Shown piece by piece: positions 8,024 to 16,847 of a stretch of DNA of 64,000 bases; the first letter of the stretch is position 1, and every line of letters starts with the position of its first letter. The DNA comes from Stenotrophomonas sp. UBA2629 (lineage in GTDB: Bacteria > Pseudomonadota > Gammaproteobacteria > Xanthomonadales > Xanthomonadaceae). The stretch spans positions 85,928 to 149,927 of the forward strand of contig DEOB01000008.1 of NCBI GenBank assembly GCA_002359895.1, read 5' to 3'. The position numbers and the translations under genes are program-made. The notes below the pieces were generated by a model. The model searched no databases, had not been told where the DNA came from, and saw nothing but the letters and a program-made list of their open reading frames with translations.

Positions 8024-10771
8024 ATGTATTCACGTAATTCGCAGAAAAAGACACCGGTTACCTTGTTGGCGTTGGGCATCAGTCTGGCGCTGCAGGCGGG
8101 CACGGTTGCGGCGCAGGATGCCGGCACCGCCGCCACGGAACTGGACGCGGTGACCGTCACCGGCTATCGCGCCAGCGTCGAGAAGGCACTGGACATCAAG
8201 CGTGGCGAAGCCGGCGTGGTGGATGCCATCGTCGCCGAGGACATCGGCAAATTCCCGGACAGCAATCTGGCCGAATCGCTGCAGCGCATTCCTGGCGTGG
8301 TGATCACCCGTGATGGCGGCGAAGGCCGCAACATCTCGGTGCGTGGCCTGGGCCCGGATTTCACCCGCGTGCGCATCAATGGCCTGGAAGCACTGAGCAC
8401 GGTCGGCAGCAGTGATGGCCAGGGCGGTACCAATCGTGGCCGCGGTTTTGACTTCAACGTGTTTGCCTCTGACCTGTTCACGCAGCTGATCGCGCGCAAG
8501 ACCGCTTCTGCCGATGTGGAGGAAGGCTCGCTGGGTGCCACGGTCGACCTGCGCACCGCGCGCCCGTTCGACTATGACGGCCTGACCATCGTCGGTAACG
8601 TGCAGGCCGGTTACAACGACGCCTCGCAGTCGGCAATGCCGCGTTTTGCCGGCTTGATTTCCAACAGCTGGGCCGACGGCAAGTTTGGCGCGCTGCTGTC
8701 GGTGGCGTACTCCGAGCGCGATACGGTGGAAGAGGGCACCGGCACCGTGCGTTGGGCCGGCGGCAACACCAATGGTGGCTTCAATGCCGCCTCGCCCTTC
8801 AAGGATGCGCTGCGTGCGGATGTCTACGCACCGCGCTTCCCGCGTTACACGCTGATGGAGCATGACCAGAAGCGTCTGGGCGTGACCGGCGCGCTGCAGT
8901 TCAAGCCCAGCGACCGCACCATCTTCAGCCTGGATGCGCTGTACTCCAAGATCGACGCCAAGCGCGATGAGAAGTACATCGAAGCCAACGGCCTGAGCAA
9001 GAGCGGCAATCAGGGCAAGAACGAAATCCTGGTCAACGATGGCGAAGTACGCAACGGCGCGCTGGTCTATGCGCAGATGGACAACGTCGACATCCGCGCT
9101 GAGAACCGCCACGACGAGTGGAGCACCGAGTTCTACCAGATCAGCCTGGATGGCGAGCACAAGCTCACCGACAACTTCACCATCACCGGCAAGGTGGGTA
9201 CCTCGCGCTCCAAGCACGACAACCCGATCCAGGCCACGGTCATGATGGACAAGCTCAATGTTGACGGCTACAGCTACGACTACCGTGGCAACGCCAACAA
9301 GCCGGTGTTCAACTACGGCATTGATCCCACCGACCCCAATGGCTGGACGCTGTCCACCATCCGCCTGCGGCAGAACTACGTCACCAACGATTTCGACAAC
9401 GGCCAGGTGGAGTTCTCGTGGGTGCTGGGTCCAACCTTCACGCTGGAAGGCGGCGTGCAGGCCAAGAACTTCAGCTTTGATTCGATGGAGCGCCGTCGCG
9501 TTGGTAACGAAACCAGCGTGCCGAGCTTCAACGGCAGCACGATCGTGCCGGTCAACATGACCCAGCTGGCCAGCCTGGGCGGCATGTCCGGCTCGCCGGG
9601 CAAGTGGGTGGTGCCGAACTTCAACGGCATTGCCAATGAGTTCGACATCCTCAGTGGCGAGGGCATCTATGCGCTGGTGGACTACGACGCCAGCATCCGC
9701 AACGTGGAGGAGCAGGATCGTGGCGGCTGGTTGATGGGCAAGTTCAGCTTCGATATCGGCTCGGTGCCGGTGTCGGGCAACATCGGCGCGCGCTATGTGA
9801 AGACCAAGCAGACCTCCACCGGTGTGGCTTCGGCCAGCGGTACGCCGGTGACCACCACCGTGAGCCGTGAGTACAACGACTTCCTGCCGTCGTTGAACCT
9901 GGTGGCGGAGATCACCCCGGACTTCCTGATCCGCTTTGGCGCGGCCAAGGTGATGTCGCGCCCGGGCCTGGGCAGCCTCACGCCGGGTGTGAACGTCAGC
10001 GTCAGCGGCAGTGCCAAGACGGTCAGCGGTGGCAACCCGCTGCTGGACCCGGTGCGCGCCAAGACCGCCGACCTCGGTTTTGAGTGGTACTTCAACGAAG
10101 GCGCGATGCTGGGTGTTGGCCTGTTCTACAAGGACATCGAGAGCTTCATCCAGAACACCCGCGAAACCCGCCCGTATTCGAGCAGCGGCCTGCCGGCCAG
10201 CCTGCTGGACAACCTCAACGCCAGCGTCACCGATGATTTCGTGTTCACCGCACCGGTCAACACCCCCGGCGGCGATCTCACCGGTGTGGAATTCAACTAC
10301 ACGCAGCCGTTCACCTTCCTGCCGGGCAAGTGGTCCAACCTCGGCACGCAGCTGAACTACACCTACGTGGATTCGAAGATCCAGTACGTGACCAGCGCCG
10401 GTGTGGCGGCACAGAAGACCACGCTGACCGGCATGTCCAAGAACTCGTGGAACGCGACCCTGTTCTACGAAGGTGAGAGTTGGTCGGGCCGTGTTTCGGC
10501 TACCAACCGCGACGATTATCTGATCCAGGTGCCGGGCACCGAAGCGGGCTTCAACAGCCTGGCACAGGGCGTCCACGGCCAGACGGGCACCACCTTCATT
10601 GATGCGTCCATCCGCTACCGCATCAGCGACCAGCTGGAGATCAGCCTGGAAGGTGCCAACCTGACCAACGAAGCGCAGGAATCGTGGGTGGCCAATCCGT
10701 CGGTATCGCTGCCACTGGAATACAGCGAGACCGGCCGCCAGTACACGCTGGGCCTGCGTTACAAGTTCTGA
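8024..10771 (+). CDS. TonB-dependent receptor, carbohydrate-type (TonB-Xanth-Caul-like)
   Basis: A 915-residue outer-membrane active transporter. A signal peptide ends around residue 30 (TVAAQDAG); a TonB-box-like LDAVTVTGYRA follows at about 40-50. The plug includes NLAESLQRIPGVVITRDGGE and RNISVRGLGPDFTRVRING, wording typical of the large receptors of Xanthomonas and Caulobacter that import plant or algal carbohydrates. The barrel ends GLRYKF with the terminal aromatic needed for assembly. AGAGGGGAAG precedes the ATG. It is divergent from kdgK-eda with a shared operator and is followed by the secreted LamG protein, which suggests an oligosaccharide containing uronic acid as substrate; that part is inference. 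Confidence 0.9.
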   Translation: MYSRNSQKKTPVTLLALGISLALQAGTVAAQDAGTAATELDAVTVTGYRASVEKALDIKRGEAGVVDAIVAEDIGKFPDSNLAESLQRIPGVVITRDGGEGRNISVRGLGPDFTRVRINGLEALSTVGSSDGQGGTNRGRGFDFNVFASDLFTQLIARKTASADVEEGSLGATVDLRTARPFDYDGLTIVGNVQAGYNDASQSAMPRFAGLISNSWADGKFGALLSVAYSERDTVEEGTGTVRWAGGNTNGGFNAASPFKDALRADVYAPRFPRYTLMEHDQKRLGVTGALQFKPSDRTIFSLDALYSKIDAKRDEKYIEANGLSKSGNQGKNEILVNDGEVRNGALVYAQMDNVDIRAENRHDEWSTEFYQISLDGEHKLTDNFTITGKVGTSRSKHDNPIQATVMMDKLNVDGYSYDYRGNANKPVFNYGIDPTDPNGWTLSTIRLRQNYVTNDFDNGQVEFSWVLGPTFTLEGGVQAKNFSFDSMERRRVGNETSVPSFNGSTIVPVNMTQLASLGGMSGSPGKWVVPNFNGIANEFDILSGEGIYALVDYDASIRNVEEQDRGGWLMGKFSFDIGSVPVSGNIGARYVKTKQTSTGVASASGTPVTTTVSREYNDFLPSLNLVAEITPDFLIRFGAAKVMSRPGLGSLTPGVNVSVSGSAKTVSGGNPLLDPVRAKTADLGFEWYFNEGAMLGVGLFYKDIESFIQNTRETRPYSSSGLPASLLDNLNASVTDDFVFTAPVNTPGGDLTGVEFNYTQPFTFLPGKWSNLGTQLNYTYVDSKIQYVTSAGVAAQKTTLTGMSKNSWNATLFYEGESWSGRVSATNRDDYLIQVPGTEAGFNSLAQGVHGQTGTTFIDASIRYRISDQLEISLEGANLTNEAQESWVANPSVSLPLEYSETGRQYTLGLRYKF

Positions 10772-10780
10772 TGTGACAAA

Positions 10781-10807
10781 CCTGCCCCGGTGCAATGCCG
10801 GGGCAGG
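10781..10807 (+). terminator. Hairpin after TonB receptor gene
   Basis: A perfect 10-bp stem CCTGCCCCGG / CCGGGGCAGG with a 7-base loop begins 10 bases after the receptor stop codon. There is no clear T-run. It may stop part of the transcript or set the receptor/enzyme expression ratio. Confidence 0.6.
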
Positions 10808-10908
10808 GCAATGATGGTGCGACGCAGAATGTGCAGATGCGTTGGCGTCGCTAACTTGGCCCACCGCGTGCGGAACCGCTGACCCCGCACGCTTCCAAGA
10901 GAAGCTCG

Positions 10909-13900
10909 ATGTCATCACGCTCTTACCGTTCCACGCTTCGCCCTTTGATTTTGGCTTCGGCGTTGCTTGCGGCGCTCCCTGTAGCAGCGCAAAGCCCTTT
11001 TCCACAGCTGTTGTTCCATGTCTCGGCCGAGCAGGGCTTTGTCGCCGACCACGCGCAGGGCGACGCGGTGCCCAACTTCCAGGACAAGGTAAGCCTGGTG
11101 GACGACGGCGCGCAGGGTCGCGCCATCCAGTGGCAGGACGATGGCGTGCTGTCGTGGAATGCACCGGGCAACATCCAGGCCGACCGCGGCACGTTGTCCT
11201 TCTTCTGGCGCTCGCGCTACGCGGTGGGCGAAACGCCGTTTGTGATCTTCCGCGTGGGCTATGCCGACCACAGCAGCTGGGACATGGCGTGGCTGCGCAT
11301 TGACTGGAACGGCCACGGCTTTGATGCCTTTGTTACCGATGCCAACCTCGCCCGCACCCGCGTGTCGTTCAAGCTGGATGGCAATCCTTCGCCGAGCCAG
11401 TGGCAGCACATCGCCTTTGCGTGGGATGAAGACCACGGCGTGAAGCTGTTCCTTGACGGCAAAGAAGTGGCGCGTGCGGAAACCAGCGGCGACTACGATG
11501 CCGCGCTTGATCAGCTGGGCTTGGCCGGGCGGGTGATGGCGCCGTATCAGGTGCAGAGCCGCTACAACTTCCTGCGCGGCAGTGACTTCGATGAAATACG
11601 CGTCTACGACCGCATGCTCGACGGCCCTGCGGTGGCGGCATTGGCACGCAATGCGCAGCCACCAGCGACGGCAGGCCGCGCCATGTCGCAACGGGCGTGG
11701 TGGCATCGCCACGGGTGGGAAGCTGCGCCACCACCGGCATTGACCACCCCGGTGACGACGGTTCGCAAAATCGAATTTGCCGACGTCAAAGACAAAAAGC
11801 AGTGGATGTGGAAGGGCACCGACGGCATTCCCGAAACCACCTGGCCGGGTGTCTACAACCGCTCGCGCCTGGCTGGCCGCAACGATTACCTGCAGCTGCC
11901 GGACTGGAACACCTATGTGGAGGGCGGCCAGCAGCTGGACCTGACCGTGCCGGGTGAGGAGTCCATCAATCGTGTCGAAATCCGTGGCGCAGCGTTCGGC
12001 ACGCTCGATGGCACCGCAGGCACGTTGTTCACCCGGCCGCAGGGCGTGGTGCGCAGCGTCGATACGTTCGCCGCGCAGCAGGGCGGCACGCTGCACTTCC
12101 GCAATGCCGAGCAGGAAACGCCCATCCAGGAAATCTGGGGCTACCGTGTCAGCGATGCCGCCGAGCCGGAAGGCACGGTCAAGCAGCGTTACCTGATCGA
12201 CAGCAGTGTGCTGCCCGATTACAGCAACATCACCGCATTGCGCGATTACATCAACGGCCGCTTTGCGGTGGACGAGCGCAGCACGGTGATGGCGTTGCCC
12301 AAGGGCGCCGGCTCACGCAAGCGCACGGCGGATTCACTGCCGGCCACGCCAATGCCGATCGTGCACGTGTTGGTCCCCTCCGGCGTGGGCGACGCACCGG
12401 CCGCACAACCGCTCATCCGCAGCTGGGCGCACAGCTGGGAGAACATGCACGACGGGCTTGATGGCGTGGCCATTGATCTCCCCGCACTGAATCTGCCGGC
12501 CACACACGATGGCCTGATTCCGCTCAACATCCGTATTAAAGATCCCATCTGGCCGGCACGCGACATGATCGACGTGTCGGTCTCGGTGAAGCCGGGTGAG
12601 CCACGCACGTTGTGGCTGGACCTGCGCGACCGCATCCTCACTGCAGATAGCCTGTGGCTGTCGGTTGCTTCGGCTGCACCGGGCTTCAATGCCGCATCGC
12701 TGGACGGTGCCGAAGTGCGGCTGGTGTTCAAGGACCGCAAAGACGCGCTGAAGGAACACGTCGCCGACCGTTTCAACCAGGTGCGCGACAACTGGGGCTT
12801 CCTGGTGGAAGAACACACCACGTCAAAGCGCCAGCGCCTGTACGCGCGCGTTTACGCCGACCTCAGCGATCTGCTGCGGGTGGACCCGGAGCACGCGTTG
12901 GGCCGGCTGTACTGGAACTACATCAGCTACAACAGCCAGGGAAAACCACCGTTCACCGCGCCGCTGCCACCCAAGGGCGTGCCGGCGTGGGCGTTCAATC
13001 AGTTGGAAGACCTGAAGTACGTGCGTCGCTTCATCGACTGGTGGATTGACGAGCGGCAGGTGGAGTACGGCGATTTCGGTGGCGGCATCTCCGACGATTC
13101 GGATCTGGTGCAACAATGGCCGGGGCTGGCGCTGATGGGCGTGCAACCGGAGCGCTTGAACGCCTCGCTGACCGCGCTGTCCGATGCGGTCTACAAGAAC
13201 GGCATGTTCTCCAATGGCCTGAGCACCATCGAGACCGACGAGCTGCATGCCTACGAAGAAGGCATCAACGCCAACAGCGCGATGCTCTACCTCAACTGGG
13301 GCGATCCGTTGACCGTTGAACGCCTGATGGAAACGGTAAAAGCGTTCGACGAACACATCGTGCTGCGCAACCCGCAGGGCCACCTGCTGTTTTCCAGCAA
13401 CTGGTACGGCGGCAACAAGGTGTACCGCGAGCCCAATTGGCAATGGCAGAAACCATACTCGTTTCCGGCGCTGCACCCGGCCTTCCTGATGGGCGACTAC
13501 AACGCCGACCCCACCGGCCGCACGCTGGTCACCGGTCTGGCCGATGGCTATCTGGCCCATGCCTACACCGACGACAAGGGCCGCTGGACGCTGCCCAATG
13601 AAATCAACTGGGCCACCGGCAAGACGCGTGGCGGCGAGTTGAACCAGGGCTCGGGCAGCGGCGACATCATGCATCTGTTCTGGGCGGCATGGCGCTGGAG
13701 CGGAGACGACAAGTACCTCAAGGCGCTGGACTACCGCGTGGTACGCGCCGGCCCGGCTGTGCTGTCCAACCTGGGCGAGAACTATGTCGATGCGCTGGGC
13801 AAGCAGCAGGAGTGGGGCCGTCAGCTCATTGCCGATGCTGACAAGGGCGCCGCTGGCTTTGCCAACATCGCCGCGTGGCAGCTCAGTGGCGACATGAAGT

Positions 13901-14703
13901 ACCTGCAGAAACTGCATGCCGACGGCATCCAGGCCAAGGCGCAGCGCGAGTACATGAACACCGAGGGCCATTGGTGGAGCGACCGTGTGGAAGCGCCCAG
14001 CGAGTTTCTGCAGCGGGTGCGCCTGGGTGGCATTGCGCTCAAGCGCAACCAGACCTGGCCGGGCCACACGGTGAGCTGGCAGTTCGCACAGGCCGACGGT
14101 GCCGAGCAGGTGGCATTGGCCGTGCATGCACCTTCGCGCGAACGCTTCACGGTGACCGCGTACAACGTCAGCGGCAAAGCCCAGGACGCGACGCTGACCG
14201 GTTGGAACGTCGCACCGGGCACATGGCGCATCCGCAGTGGTGTGGACCGCGACGGTGATGGCGTGATCGACGGTACGCCGCAGGTGCGTGAGGTGATGCT
14301 GGAAAAAAGCGTCGGCACCGCGCTGCGCTTCGTTCCGGGGCAGACGCAGTTGTTCGAGTTCGAGCGGGTGAGCGCGGGCGAGCCGGTGGAAACGCGTGCG
14401 GACCTGGGCATCGGCCGTGGTGATCTGCGCATTGATGGCGACCGCGTGCAGCTGACGGTGCACAGCCTTGGCCATGTAGCGACCACAGCGGGTGTTGCCG
14501 TGGTTGAGGATGCGCGGGGCAGGGAAGTGGCTCGTGTGGCGATTCCCGCATTGGAAGCGCCGTTGGATCTGAAGCCGCGCACCGTTACCGTGGAGCTGCT
14601 GTTGCCGGCCGGCTTCAAGCGCGAGGGCGCGCGCGTGCAGGTGATGCAGAGCGGTGAGGGCAGGGAGGTGACGTTGCGCAACAACAGCCTTCCGCTGCAT
14701 TGA
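10909..14703 (+). CDS. Large secreted LamG-domain protein, probable polysaccharide-degrading enzyme
   Basis: A 1264-residue protein with a cleavable signal peptide (ASALLAALPVAAQS, cut near residue 27). Residues about 28-235 form a LamG/concanavalin-like beta sandwich (TLSFFWRSRY, QHIAFAWDE, KLFLDGKEVA, FDEIRVYDRML). A long middle part of beta structure follows, then from about 650 to 1090 a helix-rich segment with many W, Y, D and E residues (RRFIDWWIDERQVEYGDFGG, GLSTIETDELHAYEEG, WAAWRWSGDDKYLKALDYR) like the alpha/alpha toroid of polysaccharide lyases and some glycosidases. The C-terminal 170 residues look like accessory beta domains. I do not recognise the family. The receptor upstream and kdgK-eda suggest that its products end as KDG. 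Confidence 0.7.
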   Translation: MSSRSYRSTLRPLILASALLAALPVAAQSPFPQLLFHVSAEQGFVADHAQGDAVPNFQDKVSLVDDGAQGRAIQWQDDGVLSWNAPGNIQADRGTLSFFWRSRYAVGETPFVIFRVGYADHSSWDMAWLRIDWNGHGFDAFVTDANLARTRVSFKLDGNPSPSQWQHIAFAWDEDHGVKLFLDGKEVARAETSGDYDAALDQLGLAGRVMAPYQVQSRYNFLRGSDFDEIRVYDRMLDGPAVAALARNAQPPATAGRAMSQRAWWHRHGWEAAPPPALTTPVTTVRKIEFADVKDKKQWMWKGTDGIPETTWPGVYNRSRLAGRNDYLQLPDWNTYVEGGQQLDLTVPGEESINRVEIRGAAFGTLDGTAGTLFTRPQGVVRSVDTFAAQQGGTLHFRNAEQETPIQEIWGYRVSDAAEPEGTVKQRYLIDSSVLPDYSNITALRDYINGRFAVDERSTVMALPKGAGSRKRTADSLPATPMPIVHVLVPSGVGDAPAAQPLIRSWAHSWENMHDGLDGVAIDLPALNLPATHDGLIPLNIRIKDPIWPARDMIDVSVSVKPGEPRTLWLDLRDRILTADSLWLSVASAAPGFNAASLDGAEVRLVFKDRKDALKEHVADRFNQVRDNWGFLVEEHTTSKRQRLYARVYADLSDLLRVDPEHALGRLYWNYISYNSQGKPPFTAPLPPKGVPAWAFNQLEDLKYVRRFIDWWIDERQVEYGDFGGGISDDSDLVQQWPGLALMGVQPERLNASLTALSDAVYKNGMFSNGLSTIETDELHAYEEGINANSAMLYLNWGDPLTVERLMETVKAFDEHIVLRNPQGHLLFSSNWYGGNKVYREPNWQWQKPYSFPALHPAFLMGDYNADPTGRTLVTGLADGYLAHAYTDDKGRWTLPNEINWATGKTRGGELNQGSGSGDIMHLFWAAWRWSGDDKYLKALDYRVVRAGPAVLSNLGENYVDALGKQQEWGRQLIADADKGAAGFANIAAWQLSGDMKYLQKLHADGIQAKAQREYMNTEGHWWSDRVEAPSEFLQRVRLGGIALKRNQTWPGHTVSWQFAQADGAEQVALAVHAPSRERFTVTAYNVSGKAQDATLTGWNVAPGTWRIRSGVDRDGDGVIDGTPQVREVMLEKSVGTALRFVPGQTQLFEFERVSAGEPVETRADLGIGRGDLRIDGDRVQLTVHSLGHVATTAGVAVVEDARGREVARVAIPALEAPLDLKPRTVTVELLLPAGFKREGARVQVMQSGEGREVTLRNNSLPLH

Positions 14704-14959
14704 GTAAAGGCGTCAAGCGCGCGGCCTCTTCACCCTAGGGTTGTGGGCTGTATTTCCGTTGAAAGGAATGCGAGCCCCTCTCCCGTTACGGGGCGACCGA
14801 GGGCAGGTTTGCGAATCACTGATTCGCTGCCCTCCTGGCGCTTCCGCGTCCAGCGAAGGCCGGGGCGCGGAGCGGCGGCTGGGGATAGGGGGCCAGCCTG
14901 CAGGCTGGTGACGCGCTCTGCGTCATCGCAGCGCGCCCTCTCCCAAAACAAAAAAGCAA
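14704..14959. repeat. Intergenic region with degraded palindromic repeat
   Basis: Between convergent genes lies a partial copy of the dispersed element (GCCCCTCTCCCGTTACGGGG, about 14774-14793), a GAATCACTGATTC dyad near 14814-14826 and a truncated second copy (CGCCCTCTCCC, about 14935-14945). No coding potential is seen. Confidence 0.5.
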
Positions 14960-15835
14960 TCAGCGCCGCGCCTGGCGCAGCACCACCGCCTGCGCCCAAC
15001 GCTCGGCGATGTTCGGCGCGGTGATGCACACCGCTTCATCGGTCACCGTAGTCACCGCACGCTCCAGCAGCTGGATGTCCGCTTCATGCTGGCGCGCCAC
15101 ATGCGGGTCTTCAAAGAAGATCGCACGCTGGCAACGATGTTCCAGCACGCGGTCGGCAATCTGCGCATCGCCGCCCAGCGGGCCGCTCTGGAAGCGTTGG
15201 ATCCACTCCTGCTCGCGTGGCCAGCCACGGCTCCACGCCATCTCGTTCAAACGCTGGCCGGTGGTGCCGGTACCAATGCGCTGACCGAACTGCGACAGCA
15301 CATCAAAGTGCTCGGCGGCGAAGGCCAGCATCTGCGGCTTGCGCGCGTCATGTGCGATCAGCGCCAGCGTCTGCGTGCCGAAATCGTTGAGGTCATCGGC
15401 GCCGGCATCGGGTGCAAAACCGGCATGGATGCGCTCCATCTCGATCCAGTCGCGTGCCGTGGCAACGGTCGAAATGAAGGGCTTGCCATGGATCACACAC
15501 TGCCGCTTGAGCGCGATGGCTTCCGGGAAAATGGAGGACGGGTCAACCGGGTCGATGAGATAGATGGCGCCATCCAGCGTGCGCTCCGGTGTGCCCATGC
15601 CGACCACCTCGGCCACCAGTTTCATCAGCCCGCCTTCGCGGCCATTGGGGTAGCGCTTGAGGGCAGGGTAGTCCGCCAACGGACCGGTGCCGGCAATGGC
15701 ATCAAAGGTGCGGCCTACCGCATGCAGCTCCACCCCCAGCTCGCGGATGCCGGTTTCGCAGGCACGCAGCCAGCGGAACAGTGCTGCGTCATTGCTTTCA
15801 TGGTGCAGGCGGTTGGCAGCCAGGCCGATACGCAT
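14960..15835 (-). CDS. Two-domain methylglyoxal-synthase-like protein
   Basis: A 291-residue cytoplasmic protein in which a methylglyoxal-synthase fold appears twice. The C-terminal copy (about 155-285) keeps what I recall as the E. coli MgsA active-site residues: AHD at 161-163, GTGTTG at 188-193, SGPLGGD with D223 (like D71), FFEDP with D243 (like D91), H250 and D253 (like H98 and D101). The N-terminal copy (about 1-140) keeps YLIDPVDP and STVATARDW but has L70 in place of the aspartate and lacks the histidine, so it is probably catalytically dead. The start at 15835 has AAGGGA upstream. The reaction would be dihydroxyacetone phosphate to methylglyoxal plus phosphate. Alignment was done from memory. 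Confidence 0.75.
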   Translation of the reverse strand: MRIGLAANRLHHESNDAALFRWLRACETGIRELGVELHAVGRTFDAIAGTGPLADYPALKRYPNGREGGLMKLVAEVVGMGTPERTLDGAIYLIDPVDPSSIFPEAIALKRQCVIHGKPFISTVATARDWIEMERIHAGFAPDAGADDLNDFGTQTLALIAHDARKPQMLAFAAEHFDVLSQFGQRIGTGTTGQRLNEMAWSRGWPREQEWIQRFQSGPLGGDAQIADRVLEHRCQRAIFFEDPHVARQHEADIQLLERAVTTVTDEAVCITAPNIAERWAQAVVLRQARR

Positions 15836-15967
15836 TGTGGTTTCCCTTGGTTCGTTCGCTGTTGAGTTTAGGCCACGCCCTGCAAGCCTGCCGATCAATG
15901 ATGACAGGCCAATGCCTTGGCGCTGGACATCCTGCTCCGGTTGGCACGGCCGTGGGTCAAACCATGC

Positions 15968-16696
15968 TCACCGCATCATGGCCCGGTAGTCCCTTGGGGT
16001 GATGCCCACGGTGGCCTTGAACTGCCGCGAAAACGCGCTCTGGTCGGAGAAGCCGCAGGATTGCCCGATCTCGGCGATGTTCATGTCGCCCTGCAGCAGC
16101 CGCATCGCTTCTTCAATACGCAGCTTGGTCAGCAGCTGTTGTGGGCTCAGTTGGAACACGCGCTTGAACAACCGCTCCAGCTGCGCAACGGAGACACCGG
16201 CAATGTCGGCCAGTGCCTGCACTCGCAATGGCAGCCCGTAGTTTTCCTGCATGTGTGCGAACGCGCGTTGCAGCCGGGTGAACGAGGAGTGGCGATTGTC
16301 CGGCCGGCCCAGGTCACGCGAGATACCGATCAAACCGCCAATGCCTTTGCCGCCACTGAGCGGGCGCTTGATGGTGAGGCACCAGCCGGCGCTGCGGTTG
16401 GCATACAGGTGCAGCTCCAGTTGATTCTCGATCAACTCGCCTTCCAGTACGCGTTGGTCCTGGGAGAGATAGGAGGTGCCCAGCCGCTCAGGAAACACCT
16501 GCAGCGCCGTCTTGCCGACCAGCTCGTCGCGGTTCTTCATGCCCAGCCGCTTCACCAGTGTGTTGTTGACGTGCGTGTAGCGGCACTGGCGGTCTTTGAT
16601 GAAAAACACCACGTCGGGGATGGCGTCAAACATATCCTGCAGCTCATCAAGCGAGAGCTGTACATCGTTCGGAACGGATTGAGAGTTGTGCTGCAT
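15968..16696 (-). CDS. PAS-domain AraC-family regulator of the hydroxyproline operon
   Basis: A 242-residue regulator. Residues about 15-130 form a PAS domain (MFDAIPDVVFFIKDRQCRYT, GKTALQVFPERLG), which could bind a small ligand. Residues about 140-242 form the paired helix-turn-helix region of AraC proteins (LADIAGVSVAQLERLFKRVF, IAEIGQSCGFSDQSAFSRQF, GITPRDYRAMM). It is divergent from the 4-hydroxyproline epimerase with 151 bp between starts and is the only regulator in this cluster, so control of the catabolic operon by hydroxyproline or an intermediate is a reasonable inference. Confidence 0.88.
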   Translation of the reverse strand: MQHNSQSVPNDVQLSLDELQDMFDAIPDVVFFIKDRQCRYTHVNNTLVKRLGMKNRDELVGKTALQVFPERLGTSYLSQDQRVLEGELIENQLELHLYANRSAGWCLTIKRPLSGGKGIGGLIGISRDLGRPDNRHSSFTRLQRAFAHMQENYGLPLRVQALADIAGVSVAQLERLFKRVFQLSPQQLLTKLRIEEAMRLLQGDMNIAEIGQSCGFSDQSAFSRQFKATVGITPRDYRAMMR

Positions 16697-16847
16697 TGCG
16701 TCGTAGACCTTCGTAAAGGAAACGGTGGCTGTTGCAGGAATAAAGCGTATCGGCCTGTAGCCGGTGTTTCCGATTATGCATATTTCCGCATTCGAGTTGG
16801 GGAGTCTGTCCTAGCGCCTGTTCGGCGCCGAGGACGAAGATGGCCCC
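16697..16847. promoter_or_regulatory. Divergent control region of regulator and hydroxyproline operon
   Basis: The region is more AT-rich than its surroundings. It holds two direct copies of TTTCCG sixteen bases apart (16767-16772 and 16783-16788) with similar following bases (ATTAT and CATT), separated by ATGCAT-like sequence. Direct half-sites of this kind are what AraC-family proteins bind. No sigma-70 promoter can be fixed with confidence. Confidence 0.35.

Noticed and set aside
8030..11164. 1044-codon open frame on the minus strand
   Set aside because: Antisense to the TonB receptor and the LamG gene start; no motif, no ribosome-binding site, and the opposite strand carries clear protein signatures.
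12823..14700. 625-codon open frame on the minus strand
   Set aside because: Antisense shadow of the LamG protein gene.
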